Assembly (NCBI GenBank): GCA_009602725.1 | Contig: WELB01000050.1 | Coordinates: 137,136 to 201,135, forward strand | Source of the DNA: Spirogloea muscicola | Lineage: Eukaryota; Streptophyta; Zygnematophyceae; Spirogloeales; Spirogloeaceae | Length of the DNA stretch: 64,000 bases | Direction: 5' to 3' | Shown: positions 1-11,329 of the stretch, piece by piece | Position numbering within the stretch: position 1 is the stretch's first letter | How the letters are laid out: every line of letters begins with the position of its first letter | Made by a program: the position numbers and the translations under genes | Notes under the pieces: model-generated | Seen by the model: the letters and a program-made list of their open reading frames with translations, nothing else | Databases searched by the model: none | What the model was told of the DNA's origin: nothing

Positions 1-85
1 CCCCTGGGACGACGAGAGCGGCAGCGGCTGCGCGGCCGCCCGGAGCCCGCTCCCGACCGCGGATGCGTGGCACCGGGCCGCCGCC

Positions 86-3000
86 ATGGGGCCCGCCGCC
101 GGCGACGGGCACTCGGGCCCCGGGTTCCCACTGTCGCCTGCCGTCTCGCCGCCTCACAGCCATTCCAGCGCCGACGAGGTGGCCGTCTTCCCCTTGAACG
201 CGGACGTCTCCCCGAGGCATTCCCGGGATCTCGGCGAGGACCCCGACTCCTGCAGCTCTCCAGGCGGCCCGCTGCACGAGGCGGCGGCGGCGGCAGGGAC
301 GTGCTCCAGGCAGCCCTCTGACCGATGCCCGGCCGGGTGGAGCGACGCCTGCCACCGAGACCTCTTCTCTTTCGCAGCCTTCCGCGACCTCTGCGACTCT
401 TGCGAGCTGGTCGGTGGCATGGTCTTAGCTCGCTCCCTCAGCTCGAGATTGCTGTTGCGGGGATACCAATTGCGCCAATGCAACCCGCATTGGAGTCTTG
501 CGACGCCGTCGGGTCGCATTGGTTCGGGTTGCATTGGTAGATCTTGTGCACCTCCACAAGGCGTCGACCTCAGTCTTCCCTGCCTCTTGCTTGTTGTCGG
601 GGCCCACGGGGTGTGTGCTCGGCTACAATTCAGCCCTGGCATGGGTCATCAGCATCACATGGAAGTCTGACAGTTCACCGAGGAACGGCCCCCTTTGGTT
701 GATGGCAATGTCCGGCGTCTCTTGCGAGTCCAGGTGGACCACCACGTTTCCAGTCAGGATGCCAATTGGTCGCGATGCGCGCGGCCGAGAGTCGTCGCTG
801 CGAGGCAACGGTGAGGCGAGCTACCATCTCCGCTTGCGAACTTTCTGACAAAGAGGAGCAAATGTCCACTGTCAGAGCACGTCCGTCGTTGGATAATGCC
901 ACCCTTCTAGACCGCTTGCTTTCTGAATTGCGATTGCCGTCAGCAGCCTACCACCAGACTCCTGAGTCTCAATCTTCCAAGGAAAACACCTGCTACCAAT
1001 GTCAATTGCAGCTGACATGCAGAGCGCTTTCCAGAAGGGTAGCTGCAGCTGTTTGTTGGTCCTTTTAGCCGGTTATCATCTGACCAGGTTTTCAGCATGG
1101 TCTGAGCTTTCACGGCCTGCTGAAGATATGGACAAAGTCGGAACAGGGTGCAGCCTCTGCAGGGCATATCTGCCAAGAAAACTCCTTTGGCTCGTGTCCC
1201 ACAGCAGATCACCATAGCCATCAGCTGAGAGGTCACGCTGCTTACACTTGGAAGGAACTCATCATCTGTTCTGCTGCCCTGCTTAGCCTCAATCAAGGTG
1301 GTTATGGGTCCAGCGGTGTGAGCATGGAGGAAGCGAAGAGCGTCCTGTGCTGCGCAGCAGCGCCTCGGGGCAAGTGCTCATACTCAATGGAGGTCCTGGC
1401 CCACACTGCCCAGGTATCGTCAGGCCATTCTGTGTTGCCTCCTGGAGCTAGAGTAGGACATACTACTACAGGTCATCACATGGCCTGATGAAGCACTTCA
1501 TTGTCCACGTAAACAGATCAGTGGTACTTGCACTGGCCTTTTTGGACTGGATTTTCTGAGCTAGTGCGCTCTGGCCTCCACAGGAAGAAGACTGGTCCCT
1601 CAGCAAGCACTCGTCGACGTGCTTTCATGTTGCAGAGGATGCAGACAGCCCTCATGTCAGCGGTGCCAGTGATCATGACTGCCCTTGTCGCTATGGCTGC
1701 TTGCGACAATACCTGAGTAGTCAGTTCCTGAGAGCGGTGAGCATCACACGTGACCTGGCCACTCTTTCTCCAGTGCCATGCATCGCCTTTGTGACCTGTG
1801 TGAAGGGATCCTAGAAAGCATACTGTTGCCCAGCCTGCTGATGCTAGGCCCTCCTGTATCAACCACAGTGTCAGCTTTGTGTATCACCCCATTGTTTGCA
1901 GTCCCCTTTGCTCTGTTGACATTATTCCGTGGACCTGTGGACCTGTTCCCAAAGTCATGTAGCTATATGCCGGCACCTCTTTGCTCAGCTATTGCAGATG
2001 CCACGTCATAGGTGCAGACATTATCATTGTCAGTGAAAGTATTGACTGTCTCACTCGTTGTGGCCAATTTTCTGACGTGATCAAACAGTTGGAGCAAGAT
2101 AAGGTCTCCCAAACCTTTGATCGAGATGGAGCACCCCAGTGGGCATGTTTCCACAGTGGTCTTCTTACTCGCGGTGCAGAGGAGGCTATTCTTGTCATGC
2201 TGAAGGCATTCTCCTTTACTAGCATACTCCTCACACCATCCACAAATTGTGATCATGCATGCTTTCTCAAAGATCCTGGAGTGAGAAGCGTTTGTTGATG
2301 GCATCAGGCTAAGTGTTGTAAATTCTCAGCTGCGCTCTTCTCAGCAGTGCAAATGTCTTAAGACTCCTTGTGTCTGGCCATAACACGGATACAGCATGAT
2401 GGGCTTTCTGAACACCCATGGCGTTGGCATCGCTACTTAGTTGAACAAGAACTTCCCCATGTTGAACAGCCCTGGAATGCCCCTGGGGCTCACATGCGCA
2501 TCCCTGAGAAGGTTGATCTCAGCCTCCTGCCTAGCAGCATGGCCATTGTCATATCTTTAGTGACAGACTCGCAACAGGGATGTTCTGTTCATAGCTCTTG
2601 GGAGGATAGTGACAGACCCACGGCATGTTGTCTTGACCTTCGCTTGAGCTTGAGTACTTCATGATGATATTATTGTGAGATGATGCAAGCCGACCTGCGT
2701 CATATGCGTCTGTGCCTGTTGCAAGTGTGCTGGCTCCTTACTCCCGGCAATTTGAGTCATGTTGGCCCTGCCTCCAGGCGTCCTTTTATCAGGCAGCTTC
2801 AGATCTTGTCTACACGCCCCCACCTAGCAACAGAGGCATCGATATTGACCCTGGAGTAATGACCTCAGCAGGCCGTCCTCACAGAAGGCTCTGGACTCCT
2901 TGTGATGCTCAGCTGCCAAGCACCGTCGTTGCGCGTGAAGATAATGTAGGCCTATTTGCATTGCCGGTACTCAGTAAGAAACCTCTTGGCTGTCTCATTG

Positions 3001-6000
3001 TTGCAGCTTTTCGAAGCTGTTACTGGTGATTTCAAGAGTGTCTGCTTGTCTCTGGAGGTCCTTCCCTTGCAATGTTGTCCTCAGGCTTGCCTTGTGGCTG
3101 TCGCTGCAAGGCTGGACCTCATGATAAATCACTTGTCTTCATATGTGACAAATGTCTTCACATTGTTGAGCTGCGCTCTAGCATTGCAAGATTGTGATTT
3201 CCATCGCTTGGTCTGGGAGAAGTGGATCATTCTGCCAATTTTCTCACACCTTGACCTCTGACTGCATGGCATTCGTCATCACTGCAGGCTGTCATTTCTG
3301 CTCTGGAGAGGGTACCATCTTTGCTTGTGAATAACCCCCTGACCGCTGTACCTTGTTGGCTAGCATCTGGGCCAGCAGATGCCATGATCGCCTTCTCTCA
3401 GGTGGGTGAAGGCCTGTCCTTAAGCAACAATGACTGAAGGGTCTACATCAAGTAGGGGAATGGAAGAGCCACTTGTTCTAACTACATACATGCCTTTGTC
3501 TTTACGTACTTGGACCTGACTAGTACAATTACTGGATGCACGTGACATGTGCAACATGTGGATTTTAAAGTTCAGAAGCGTGCAGCATGCCTCATATACT
3601 AGCAACATCTTAGCTGTTATCGTGGTGGTCATAGTTGGATCCTCAGCCTCGCGTAAATTTCTGGATACATGCAGTTTTTGCTTCCTCTGAAGCTGGAGCC
3701 AACCACTGATACAACGCATTTCGCCCTCCTCGTTGAGGCTGAGAGAACCACAGTCAGGTGCATAATACAGATAGATGCTGGCATCAAGAATGCCTGCTAT
3801 CAGATACAGTTTTCACTTTATGTTGTTATTGTCCTGTAAAGTCAGAAATAGCGACAATTGCTTGCTCTGAGTAACTCCCGTGAGGACGCTGGCATTTCCA
3901 TTGGTCATGCTGATGACAGTGATATGAAAAATCAAGGCATGCGTATACTTTCTCTCGAGGAGGCCTACATTGGAGCCCGAGCAGTGATGCCAGTGTACCA
4001 GCCATGGTTAGCACGGCCAGATTTGGGTACAGGAGCTACACCATACACCGGCGTTAGACTGCACGAGCACCCAATTCGACACAGATGTTGCATCAGCCGC
4101 TCGCCTGATGGCAAGGCAGCATATGCGGAGCAGGCATGCGTGAAAGACACTCACCGGCCTTGTACATACGAGGAGCAAGAACAGATTCTGGAGGAGTCTC
4201 TTGCGCACCTTGGCATATCTTCCCCACCTGATGACGGGCCCTCCTTGGTGCTAAGGTCGAGTGACAAAGAGGCACAGGTACTGGGTATTGACAGTCACGG
4301 GGCCGCGTCGACACAGGCATTGGTAGGAGAGGGTGGGAGTGCACCATCAGTTGACCAATCTCGAAGGAGCGAATGTCACGGCAATGAGGACCGGCACGAT
4401 TCTGCAGTACTCGGTACAGGCCTCGATCCTGGCTTCGAGGGCAGAAGGTCTGATGCTGGTAGGCTCAGATATCCTGCTCACTCCCCAACAAGCTTATGGA
4501 GCTCATCGCCACCCAGCACCCGCTTCGTGTCATCCCACACCTCCAGCAATGGGTCACTGCAGAGCTCGTGGAGTAAACCCCCCAACTCGTCCTCTGGGGC
4601 AGCTCTGGACGCTTCTCTCCGCCACCACCCTTATTTCTCGAGCAAGCAGCTGCCCCGCTCCTCCTCCTGCTACCATGGCAACGGGCCGCCTCTCAAGGCC
4701 TGCGGATTGGTCCACTCGTCATCCGTCAAATGCTCCTGCAGAGCAAGTCAAAGCACGCTGATGGGCACCCTGGCAAGCAGTCGTCCAATCGTCAGGCCAG
4801 CTCCTTCTAAGGGTGACAAGCACCAAAATGGCAACTTGGCCAAGCAAGATCATGCACACTATACTAAGCTGAGGCCTGCCCCCCTTGGCCATGTGCGGTC
4901 TCAGCTGCTCAACGACCTTGATATACATCGTCAGGTGAGGCTCGTAAGCTTCGTGGCAACATCTGCTTTCGCCCTTAGCTACACTGCTTGTCATACAAGA
5001 AGACCCTGTAAACGGATCTCCTATAAAATGCAGTGCTGTCCGTGAACTCTTGCTAGGGTCCATGACATCATCTGTAATCGGCCGTTGTGTGACGTGGAAG
5101 TAAAACATACAACCATGCCAGGAAGAGCCGATCAGTGATTGCCCGAGGCAAGACCATGCTTGTGCATGCTCACTCAGAATACTCAAATATTTGCCTCGTG
5201 ACAGCTTGCTCATTCGAATGAGCTGGATCACTATGAGGACGATGGTGAGCAAACTGTGGAGTGCAATATATTGCATCAAGCCTTACTGCAGGCCTCTTGT
5301 GCAACATTGATTCCACCTGCTGCATCGAAGCAGGATTCTGCATCACAGATTGATAATACAGAACTAGTGCCGATAAACTACAAGCTGAAGCACGAATAAT
5401 TTTCACCACAGACTAGCGGTATATGTAGCGTCCTGAACATAACCAAGAGATCTCTGGCTCAGCTGGCTGACCATACTGGAGCATTGGTTTGCAGGCTTGA
5501 ACCAGTACCCCAGCTCGGACAGGCCTTCGCTGAGGGAGCTTGAGTCAATGTTCTTCTTAAGCAGCCCTTCCACAGGACCCCGAGGTGGTGAAGGAGGGCA
5601 ATCCTCTGCAGAATCTGAAGACTGGCAAGAGGAGTCTCCTCCATATGGGACAGTAACCATTTCTAGCAGCTCCTATCACCCTTCAAGTGTGCACGATCAC
5701 GTATGGGACACACAAGGAGCAGAGCATTGGCCATTCGATAGCCCAAGTATCAATTGTCTCCCAGCTGAGGTGGGCAGCAACTCAAAGAAACGTGATGAGT
5801 ACATTGAGTTTACACCTGCAGACGACGCCTGTCCCAAGATAAATATCTCTCAGCTACCCCCAAGGTGTGTGGAACACATTCTATCCACTGATGCAACTCG
5901 TGTGAAACCTATGTGCTGCTTTGCAGCAATAGTATATCATTTTGGTGTACACAATCGTTTGCACCACATCTGTGCTACAATACTCACGATCTGCCTTCTC

Positions 6001-7143
6001 TTTAAATCTATCATTTCAAGAATCAAATGCCAATACTATCATCTCACACATCAGAACCCACAACTTTTGAGCACCGAGTTTGTAACACTGAATTTTCCTC
6101 AGACTCTGAAAGCAGTCAGCTGCTTCCACCTGCTGCTGCTACAGATTTGTTGCTGACTTCTTGGCAGGCAACACTTACAGTGGGGAGTTGTGAGTCTTCT
6201 CATCCTGCCGACAAGCGGTTGCCTCTCCTATATGTGCAAAGTCCCAAGGACCTACGTGGTCCACATACTTCCTGTGCTGTTGTATAGAGTTTGCCTTTAC
6301 AGCAAAATCAGCCAGGTCCTTCGTCTCCGCCAATACAAATTAGTACTGCCTCGGCACTTACGTATCATAGTCTCTGTGATTTTTGCGCTTGAGCAGAGTG
6401 GCAGAGCAGCTTGCAGAGCATTGCTTTGGGAGATATGGCCTTGTGGCTAGAACATTGGTGAGGGAGAATAAGAACCATCCGGGCAAGTGGTTCTGCATAG
6501 TCGAGTTCTCATATTGGATAGATGACATCATCAGGAAGCGCCTCGTCGCGGGAGAACAGATTAGGTTTCAGAATTACTATGGTGAGCACCTGACAGACAA
6601 GCACGGTTCCAAGAGCAAAGGTCCTGTGCAAGCACTTGTATTGCATGACAGCATCACCTTGATTATAGCAAGGATAAGTCACCCTCAAGGGAAAAAGTAT
6701 GCCTGTACCTGATCTTAAACACTTGTTTCCATGCAGCTGGCGAAGATGTGTGCATTCGACGACACAGAGACAAGCAGAGCAAGGCAGCAAGGGAGCAGGT
6801 TGCTGTTGCCGGAGGCTCGGGAGGCCTGCACTGCAGGCCCGACTGGAAGTATACAGGCACTGACACGAGAGCCGGGAAGCCGCTGTATAAGGGCCCTTGC
6901 ACAGTCTGCGGCAAGGACTCCACTGTGCCTTTCAAGCCAGTCATCAATGGGCAGCCGCCGAGGTGCCGCAACTGCTTACCTCCCTTCTCTTCCCCTGGGC
7001 TTCCATCGCAAACTTCCGCCACAGCCGCCATCATTCAGGGCCTTCTGGCTGCCAGCTCAGCTCCTTCATACATTCCAACTCAGTATCCGACATACCAGGT
7101 GGACGCGACCATGCTGCACTACCATCAAGAGCCAGACCTCTGA
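86..7143 (+). CDS. RRM + zinc-ribbon protein, copy A (multi-exon, not named)
   Basis: I do not recognise a named family. Exons supported by comparison with the second copy at 17.9-24.9 kb: 86-409 (ends at CESCEL before gtcggt), one ending 810, 1636-1736, one starting 2018, about 2411-2515, about 2776-2862, 3920-4934, 5495-5864, 6397-6591, 6737-7143 (stop). Joining 5495-5864 to 6397-6591 and 6737-7143 in phase gives an RRM-like fold: RNP2-like INISQLP, then FGRYGLVA, then RNP1-like GKWFCIVEF. A zinc ribbon follows, GPCTVCGKDSTVPFKP with a second pair CRNC (C-x2-C...C-x2-C). Other blocks shared with the paralogue are CRYGCLRQYL, GAPQWACFH and PWRWHRYLVE. The long exon 3920-4934 is Ser/Pro-rich and weakly conserved. 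RNA binding is inference from the fold. The start at 86 keeps exon 1 in phase; the exon starting 2018 has no clear donor. Middle exon limits are approximate. Confidence 0.68.
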
Positions 7144-8187
7144 TGCCGCAGATTGCTCATCGGGTCAGGATGCCTACAACTTTCCTGGGCATGGGCTTTG
7201 CTTGATCTTTTATTTGCTGTTGAGGACGCTGGCAGGAGCATCTTCTTGCGCTGGCATTTGCTGCACGCACTATCAGGTGGAAGTACAGGCCACGTGCTGC
7301 CCTGAAGGCTGGGGCTTCGTCGTAGGCTTATGGCCACCCGCATCTGATGCGCTTTCTCGAGAGGCCTCCTTGTGGCGGATTTGTAGAGCACTGACAATAG
7401 TTTGTGGATGGTTGCCTCGGCCAGCCACCAGCATTGACAGCTGCGAATGTTTGCAATGGCAGGCCCCTGAGGGTCGTCCTTCCCTGTATGTTATACGGAG
7501 GGCTCTGGACTGGCAGGGCACTTGCTTTCTTGTTCACCGGCGGCCTCCTGTTTGCTGTGCCATCACTGTAGCTGCTCTATCTGGAGTAGCTGTCCTCATC
7601 TTTGCTGCAATTCAGTCCGTCCTGGCTGACAGCCAGCAGCCATGTTGAGCCTTCGCCAGGTGGATCATGTGCTCATTGCAACATAGAGCTGGCACTGCCA
7701 CCATCTGTGTTGCTTGCTTAATAGATACATAGCTGTACTAATAGCCATGACCCACCAAAGGTATAATGCACAGCAATTTTAGATGCAATGCATGCATACT
7801 TGTCGGCGTGCAGCTGCAGTACCAACTACATGTAGGAAGCTGCAGGTGAGACGTGATGCAGTTGCCTTAGTTGGCCTTTGTGATTTGCTGTGCATGTACG
7901 TAGGCTTTCCTCTTTCATTCTTTCATATTTGAACCTATGTTGGCCAAGGGCTCGGCCAGCTTGATCACACAGTTTTCAAGCACTTCTGAACCTTGAGTCA
8001 TCATTGGTACAATGGCAATTTGTTGCCTGCAGAAGCAGCTATGTCTAAGCAGCCGCCCAGATGAAGTCGTTTTCCTCGCCATAATTGGAAGGTCTGGTGC
8101 TGGGGCTGCTGCTTGCTAAGTGCTAGTACTGGTGCTGGTAGTGGTGCACCTCCCCTCCCCGTAATGACCATCACCCATCTCATGTCT
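7144..8187. other. 3' flank of copy A, no gene seen
   Basis: The reading frame of the last exon's shadow stays open to about 7.65 kb in another frame, but it has no paralogue support and low-complexity composition, so I treat it as 3' UTR and spacer. No RNA gene or repeat was recognised. Confidence 0.5.
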
Positions 8188-8860
8188 GGAAGGGAACGAC
8201 TTGAACGGCTCCACGAAAAGACCCTCCTGGCCTGCACCTCATCCTAATGCCCAGACTGAGAAAGCTTGATCGTGCATCCCCTTTTTGCTTGTTGCCACTC
8301 GTGTGGGGCCTGCAGGCTGAGTTTAGTTCATTCACATATGCAGCTCATAGCCCAGTGGCATGAGCTTGTCGCCATCTTTCACAGACATGTTGAAACATGT
8401 TGGAACGGATCTGCTACCAGAGAAGTGTTCTACTGTCTTTTATTATCTTCGCACCTAAAATGTCAGACATATTTCTTGCAGCACGTCGCCTGCAACAAAA
8501 GCACAGAAGAACATGAATGGCTTCACTAAGGGACCCTCCTGGCCTGCATCTCATTCTGGCGCCCAGACTGAGAAAGTCTTGATCGTGCATCCCCTTCTTC
8601 CTTAGTGCCACTCGTGTGGGCCCGCAGGCTAAACCCTAAACCGGATCTGCTACTAGAGATCTGTTCTATTATCTTTATCTTTAGTCACATATGTAGCTCA
8701 TAGCCCAGTGGCATAGCTGGTTGCCGTCTTTCACAGACATGTTGAAAACTGTCGGAGCGGATCTGCTACCAGAGATCTGTTCTACGTCTCTTATTATCTT
8801 CGCACCTAAGATATCAGCAATTCCCTATTCCCTGCAGCACGTCGCCCGCAACAAAACAAG
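8188..8860 (+). repeat. Tandem direct duplication, two diverged units of about 320-350 bp
   Basis: Unit 1 is about 8188-8506 and unit 2 about 8507-8860. Shared blocks in the same order include CCCTCCTGGCCTGCA, GCCCAGACTGAGAAAG, CTCATAGCCCAGTGGCAT and TCTTTCACAGACATGTTGAAA. Unit 2 carries an extra stretch near 8632 that begins CTAAACCCTAAACC, two telomere-like heptamers. No coding frame is conserved between the units, so this looks like non-coding segmental duplication. Confidence 0.75.
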
Positions 8861-9169
8861 CAACAAAGGCGCAGAAGAAGCAGCTCGTCCAGATGGGGGC
8901 GAGGGTTGTGAAATGCCACACCACCAAGGGCCAAGAACAAGAACAAGGGCCAAAGGAGCCTGAACACGTGGAATTTACTAGGGGTGCCTGCTCAGTAACC
9001 CCTAGTCAGCAACCGCAAGTTGGTGAACTTAGCAGCAGGCAGGAAAGAAACAGCTCTTCTAATATAAGACAATAGATGTGAGAGGCTATCGCGAAAGAGA
9101 TTGAACAAGGTCTGAAAGGGCTGGAAGGCGCCAAGAACACGAAACTCCGTAACTTCTGCCAACGGACAA

Positions 9170-9420
9170 TCAATGATTTCTAGACAACATATGCAGATCG
9201 GAGTAACTAGAGGACGGGAAAGCGTCGCCCTGTCGAAAACGCAGGCAGCAGCCAAGGCGTGGCCTGCTCGCAAGTGGACGGCGAACGCAAAAGAAGGCTG
9301 CAGGGAGGTGGCAAGGAGAATCCTGCACAACCGAGCAAGCGATTTGACGCCATTGAACCCGGGCTCGGTTTGCTGCCCTTTGTGGCGCGCACAGCACGCC
9401 GCCTAAGCCGCTGGAATAGG
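9170..9420 (-). mobile_element. LINE 3' end, C-terminal fragment
   Basis: On the minus strand the end of the LINE ORF is recognisable across a frame change: VHLRAGHALAAAC in one frame, then RQGDAFPSSSYSDLHMLSRNH split over the next, ending at a stop near 9173. This is the conserved tail block (HxRAGRALAAASGFRQGxxFPAAxxxDLxLLTRxY) shared by all LINE tails in the window. The copy is broken and 5'-truncated. Confidence 0.65.
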
Positions 9421-9464
9421 AGTGTGTACTAAGAGATGGAGGGCCGGTGTGGCCAAGAACAAAG

Positions 9465-9680
9465 GCAAGCATATTGACAAATGTACATCACCTGCTGCTA
9501 AGCTGACCCGCTCAGTAACCGCGAGCCAGCACATAGAGGTCGCTGATTGATGCCCGAATACCGGACGGCAATCGACAAGCAAATAGGTGGAATAGATGGA
9601 GCCAGCAAGTCCGACCCGCCTCGTGAAAGTCGACTGCAAGTGCGACAAATTCTTCGCCAGCAGGTTATCCGCGTAGGCTT
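9465..9680 (-). repeat. LINE tail remnant, type-2 subfamily
   Basis: Contains CTGACCCGCTCAGTAACC and AGGTCGCTGATTGATGCC, which match the blocks at 10.77-11.00, 15.46-15.69 and 31.74-31.91 kb. In reverse complement the block corresponds to the terminal VLTRxY-type end of the LINE ORF plus flanking 3' sequence. It abuts the plus-strand LINE piece that starts near 9.75 kb. Confidence 0.5.
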
Positions 9681-9749
9681 ATTTGCTGGCGCCTTCGGCC
9701 TGGCGGGCCCGCCTTCTCCGCCAATTGGTCTCCGCCCTGTCTGCTAGGC

Positions 9750-10442
9750 GTGCTGCAGTGCGAGTGCGGCGAACGGTCGGCAGACCCGGCGGAGCTGGCG
9801 GCGCATGTCCTCCGCTGTGCCACGGGAGGTGAATGCAACGCTGCACACGACCTCCTCAGAGATGCCATGTTTGGCATATTTGTGGAAGCCGGCTACACGG
9901 TGGCGATGGAAAACACTTCCATCATGCCAATCCTCCAGAAGGCCGACGGACTTCACACGCGCCGGGTCGACTTGATGGCCTCGACGCCGGAAGGCGGCAC
10001 GCGCATCATTGCAGACGTGGTCACCACCGATGTGGTGGACCGATCCAAACCGGAGCTCTCTGCCTCGCGGGCTGGCCATGCTGCGGCGAAGGCCACTCGC
10101 AGCAAGGCGGCCAAACACGCTGACCACCCGGCTGGAGACGAGTTCGCACCCCTGGCCGTGGGCGTGCACGGTGCTCTCGGGTCTCAGTGGCTCGGCCTGC
10201 TGGCCAGGCTTGCGCGGGGCGCTGTGTCCTGCAGGCGAGGTGAGCCAGCTGACTTCAACGCCGCAGGCTCGTGGGCCCAGGTATATCACATGCGTTTGTC
10301 AGTCTCCCTTCAGCGGTCCATGGCCCACGCCTTGCATCTGCGTGCTGGCCGTGCTCTCGCTGCAGCCTCTGGCTTTCGTCAGGGTGACAGTTTTCCGGCA
10401 GCTAGTCTGTTGGATTTGAGGCTCCTCACTCGTTGCTACTGA
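9750..10442 (+). mobile_element. LINE C-terminal domain: zinc knuckle plus restriction-like endonuclease
   Basis: An open frame of 230 residues, the best preserved endonuclease copy in the window. It starts with a C-x-C...H-x3-C knuckle (CECGERSADPAELAAHVLRC). The pattern of a PD-(D/E)XK restriction-like endonuclease follows: RRVDLMA, then IIADVVTTD, then a Lys-rich helix ending KHADHPAGDEFAPLA. The C-terminal block VYHMRLSVSLQRSMAHALHLR and DLRLLTRCY closes the ORF at a stop at 10440-10442. Knuckle plus endonuclease after the RT is known from R2/CRE/NeSL-type and Dualen/RandI LINEs. The RT is missing here, so the copy is 5'-truncated. Subfamily assignment is inference. Confidence 0.8.
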
Positions 10443-10720
10443 GTGGTCCATCCTCCACCCGTTCCGACATAGCATCTTCAGGCCCCTCCGTCGTTGTGGC
10501 TTCAGGCCCCTCCGTCATTTGGCCCCCGCGAACCTTTGTCAAATCTTTTCGGGCTGGCTTCTCACAGCTCTTGCCCCCCTTTGGGAGAGCCGAAAGCCAC
10601 TTCCCAATTGGTGGGAAGTCCTGTGGCAGTCGGTAGTGACATCTGCTACGGTCGGGGCCCCCCGCCCAGCACGCTGGGAAGAAGAAATCCTACCGGAAAG
10701 GGGAGGGCTCGCCCATAATG
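10443..10720 (+). repeat. LINE 3' tail with GGGCTGGC hairpin
   Basis: Directly after the LINE stop comes CTCACTCGTTGCTACTGAGT, then a CCTTTGTCAAATCTTTTCGGGCTGGCTTC-type block (read in pieces) with a short GGCTGG...CAGC stem and a GGGAGAGCC end. The same block recurs more than 25 times in the window, mostly next to LINE ORF ends, so I read it as LINE 3' UTR. Confidence 0.6.
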
Positions 10721-10734
10721 GGGATAAAGAACAA

Positions 10735-11000
10735 ATTTCGTGTATTTGAAACAAACGAAGGCCGAATGGCCAAGTAAAAAGGCAAGCACATCTTAAGACC
10801 TACATAATCTACAGTAGATTGACCCGCTCAGTAACCAGGGGTCAAAACATAAAGGTCGCTAACCGATGCCTGGATACTAGATGGCAGATACGCAGCCCTT
10901 CTGCCACCAACTAGAGCTCGCCCAGCTTTCTGGTGCAAAGCGTTAGCCTGAGCACGCTGCAAACAGGCCGAACTCGTCGTCGCAACAACGACAGATAAAG
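10735..11000 (-). repeat. LINE tail remnant, type-2, near-identical to 15.46-15.69 kb
   Basis: The stretch from AAGGCAAGCACATCTTAAGA through ACAGTAGATTGACCCGCTCA to TTTCTGGTGCAAAGC is shared almost base for base with 15,462-15,690. On the minus strand the copy at 15.5 kb encodes the LINE tail SDLYVVTRAY, and the copy here is a more broken version. A block ATTTGAAACAAACGAAGGCC upstream is also found at 14.24 kb. Confidence 0.6.
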
Positions 11001-11140
11001 GGATAAAGGGGAAGCGCTTTCCCCTTTATAGGGAAAGCACTTGTTGGCCCCTCTCTTTACTGAGTTATACGTAGCTGCTTTGTTTCTTGTTGTGCTTGTT
11101 TTTCTTAGCGCTTCCCCTAGCCCCCTTCTCGTACTTTGTT

Positions 11141-11262
11141 CCTTCTTTTTTGGGCTGGCTTTTCCAGCCCCTATCCTCAATGGGCGAGCCCTCGCTTTCT
11201 TTCGGTTCTGGGCTGGCCTCTCCCAGCCACAGCCCTCTCCTGGAAGCGTCATTCTTCCTTCG
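11141..11262 (+). repeat. Two LINE 3'-tail hairpin modules
   Basis: GGGCTGGCTTTTCCAGCCCC followed by TATCCTCAATGGGCGAGCCC, then a second module GGGCTGGCCTCTCCCAGCCA. The same module pair in reverse orientation is at 13.94-13.99 and 37.70-37.75 kb. Confidence 0.6.
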
Positions 11263-11329
11263 GCGCGTCTGAGTGGTTGATTGCTCTGCCCGTATACGAG
11301 TCCCTTCGGCTCTCGGACAACCTGTTTCG

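Noticed and set aside
6731-7648. A 305-residue frame overlapping the last exon of copy A
   Set aside because: It is out of frame with the RRM-zinc-ribbon exon that is conserved in both paralogues.
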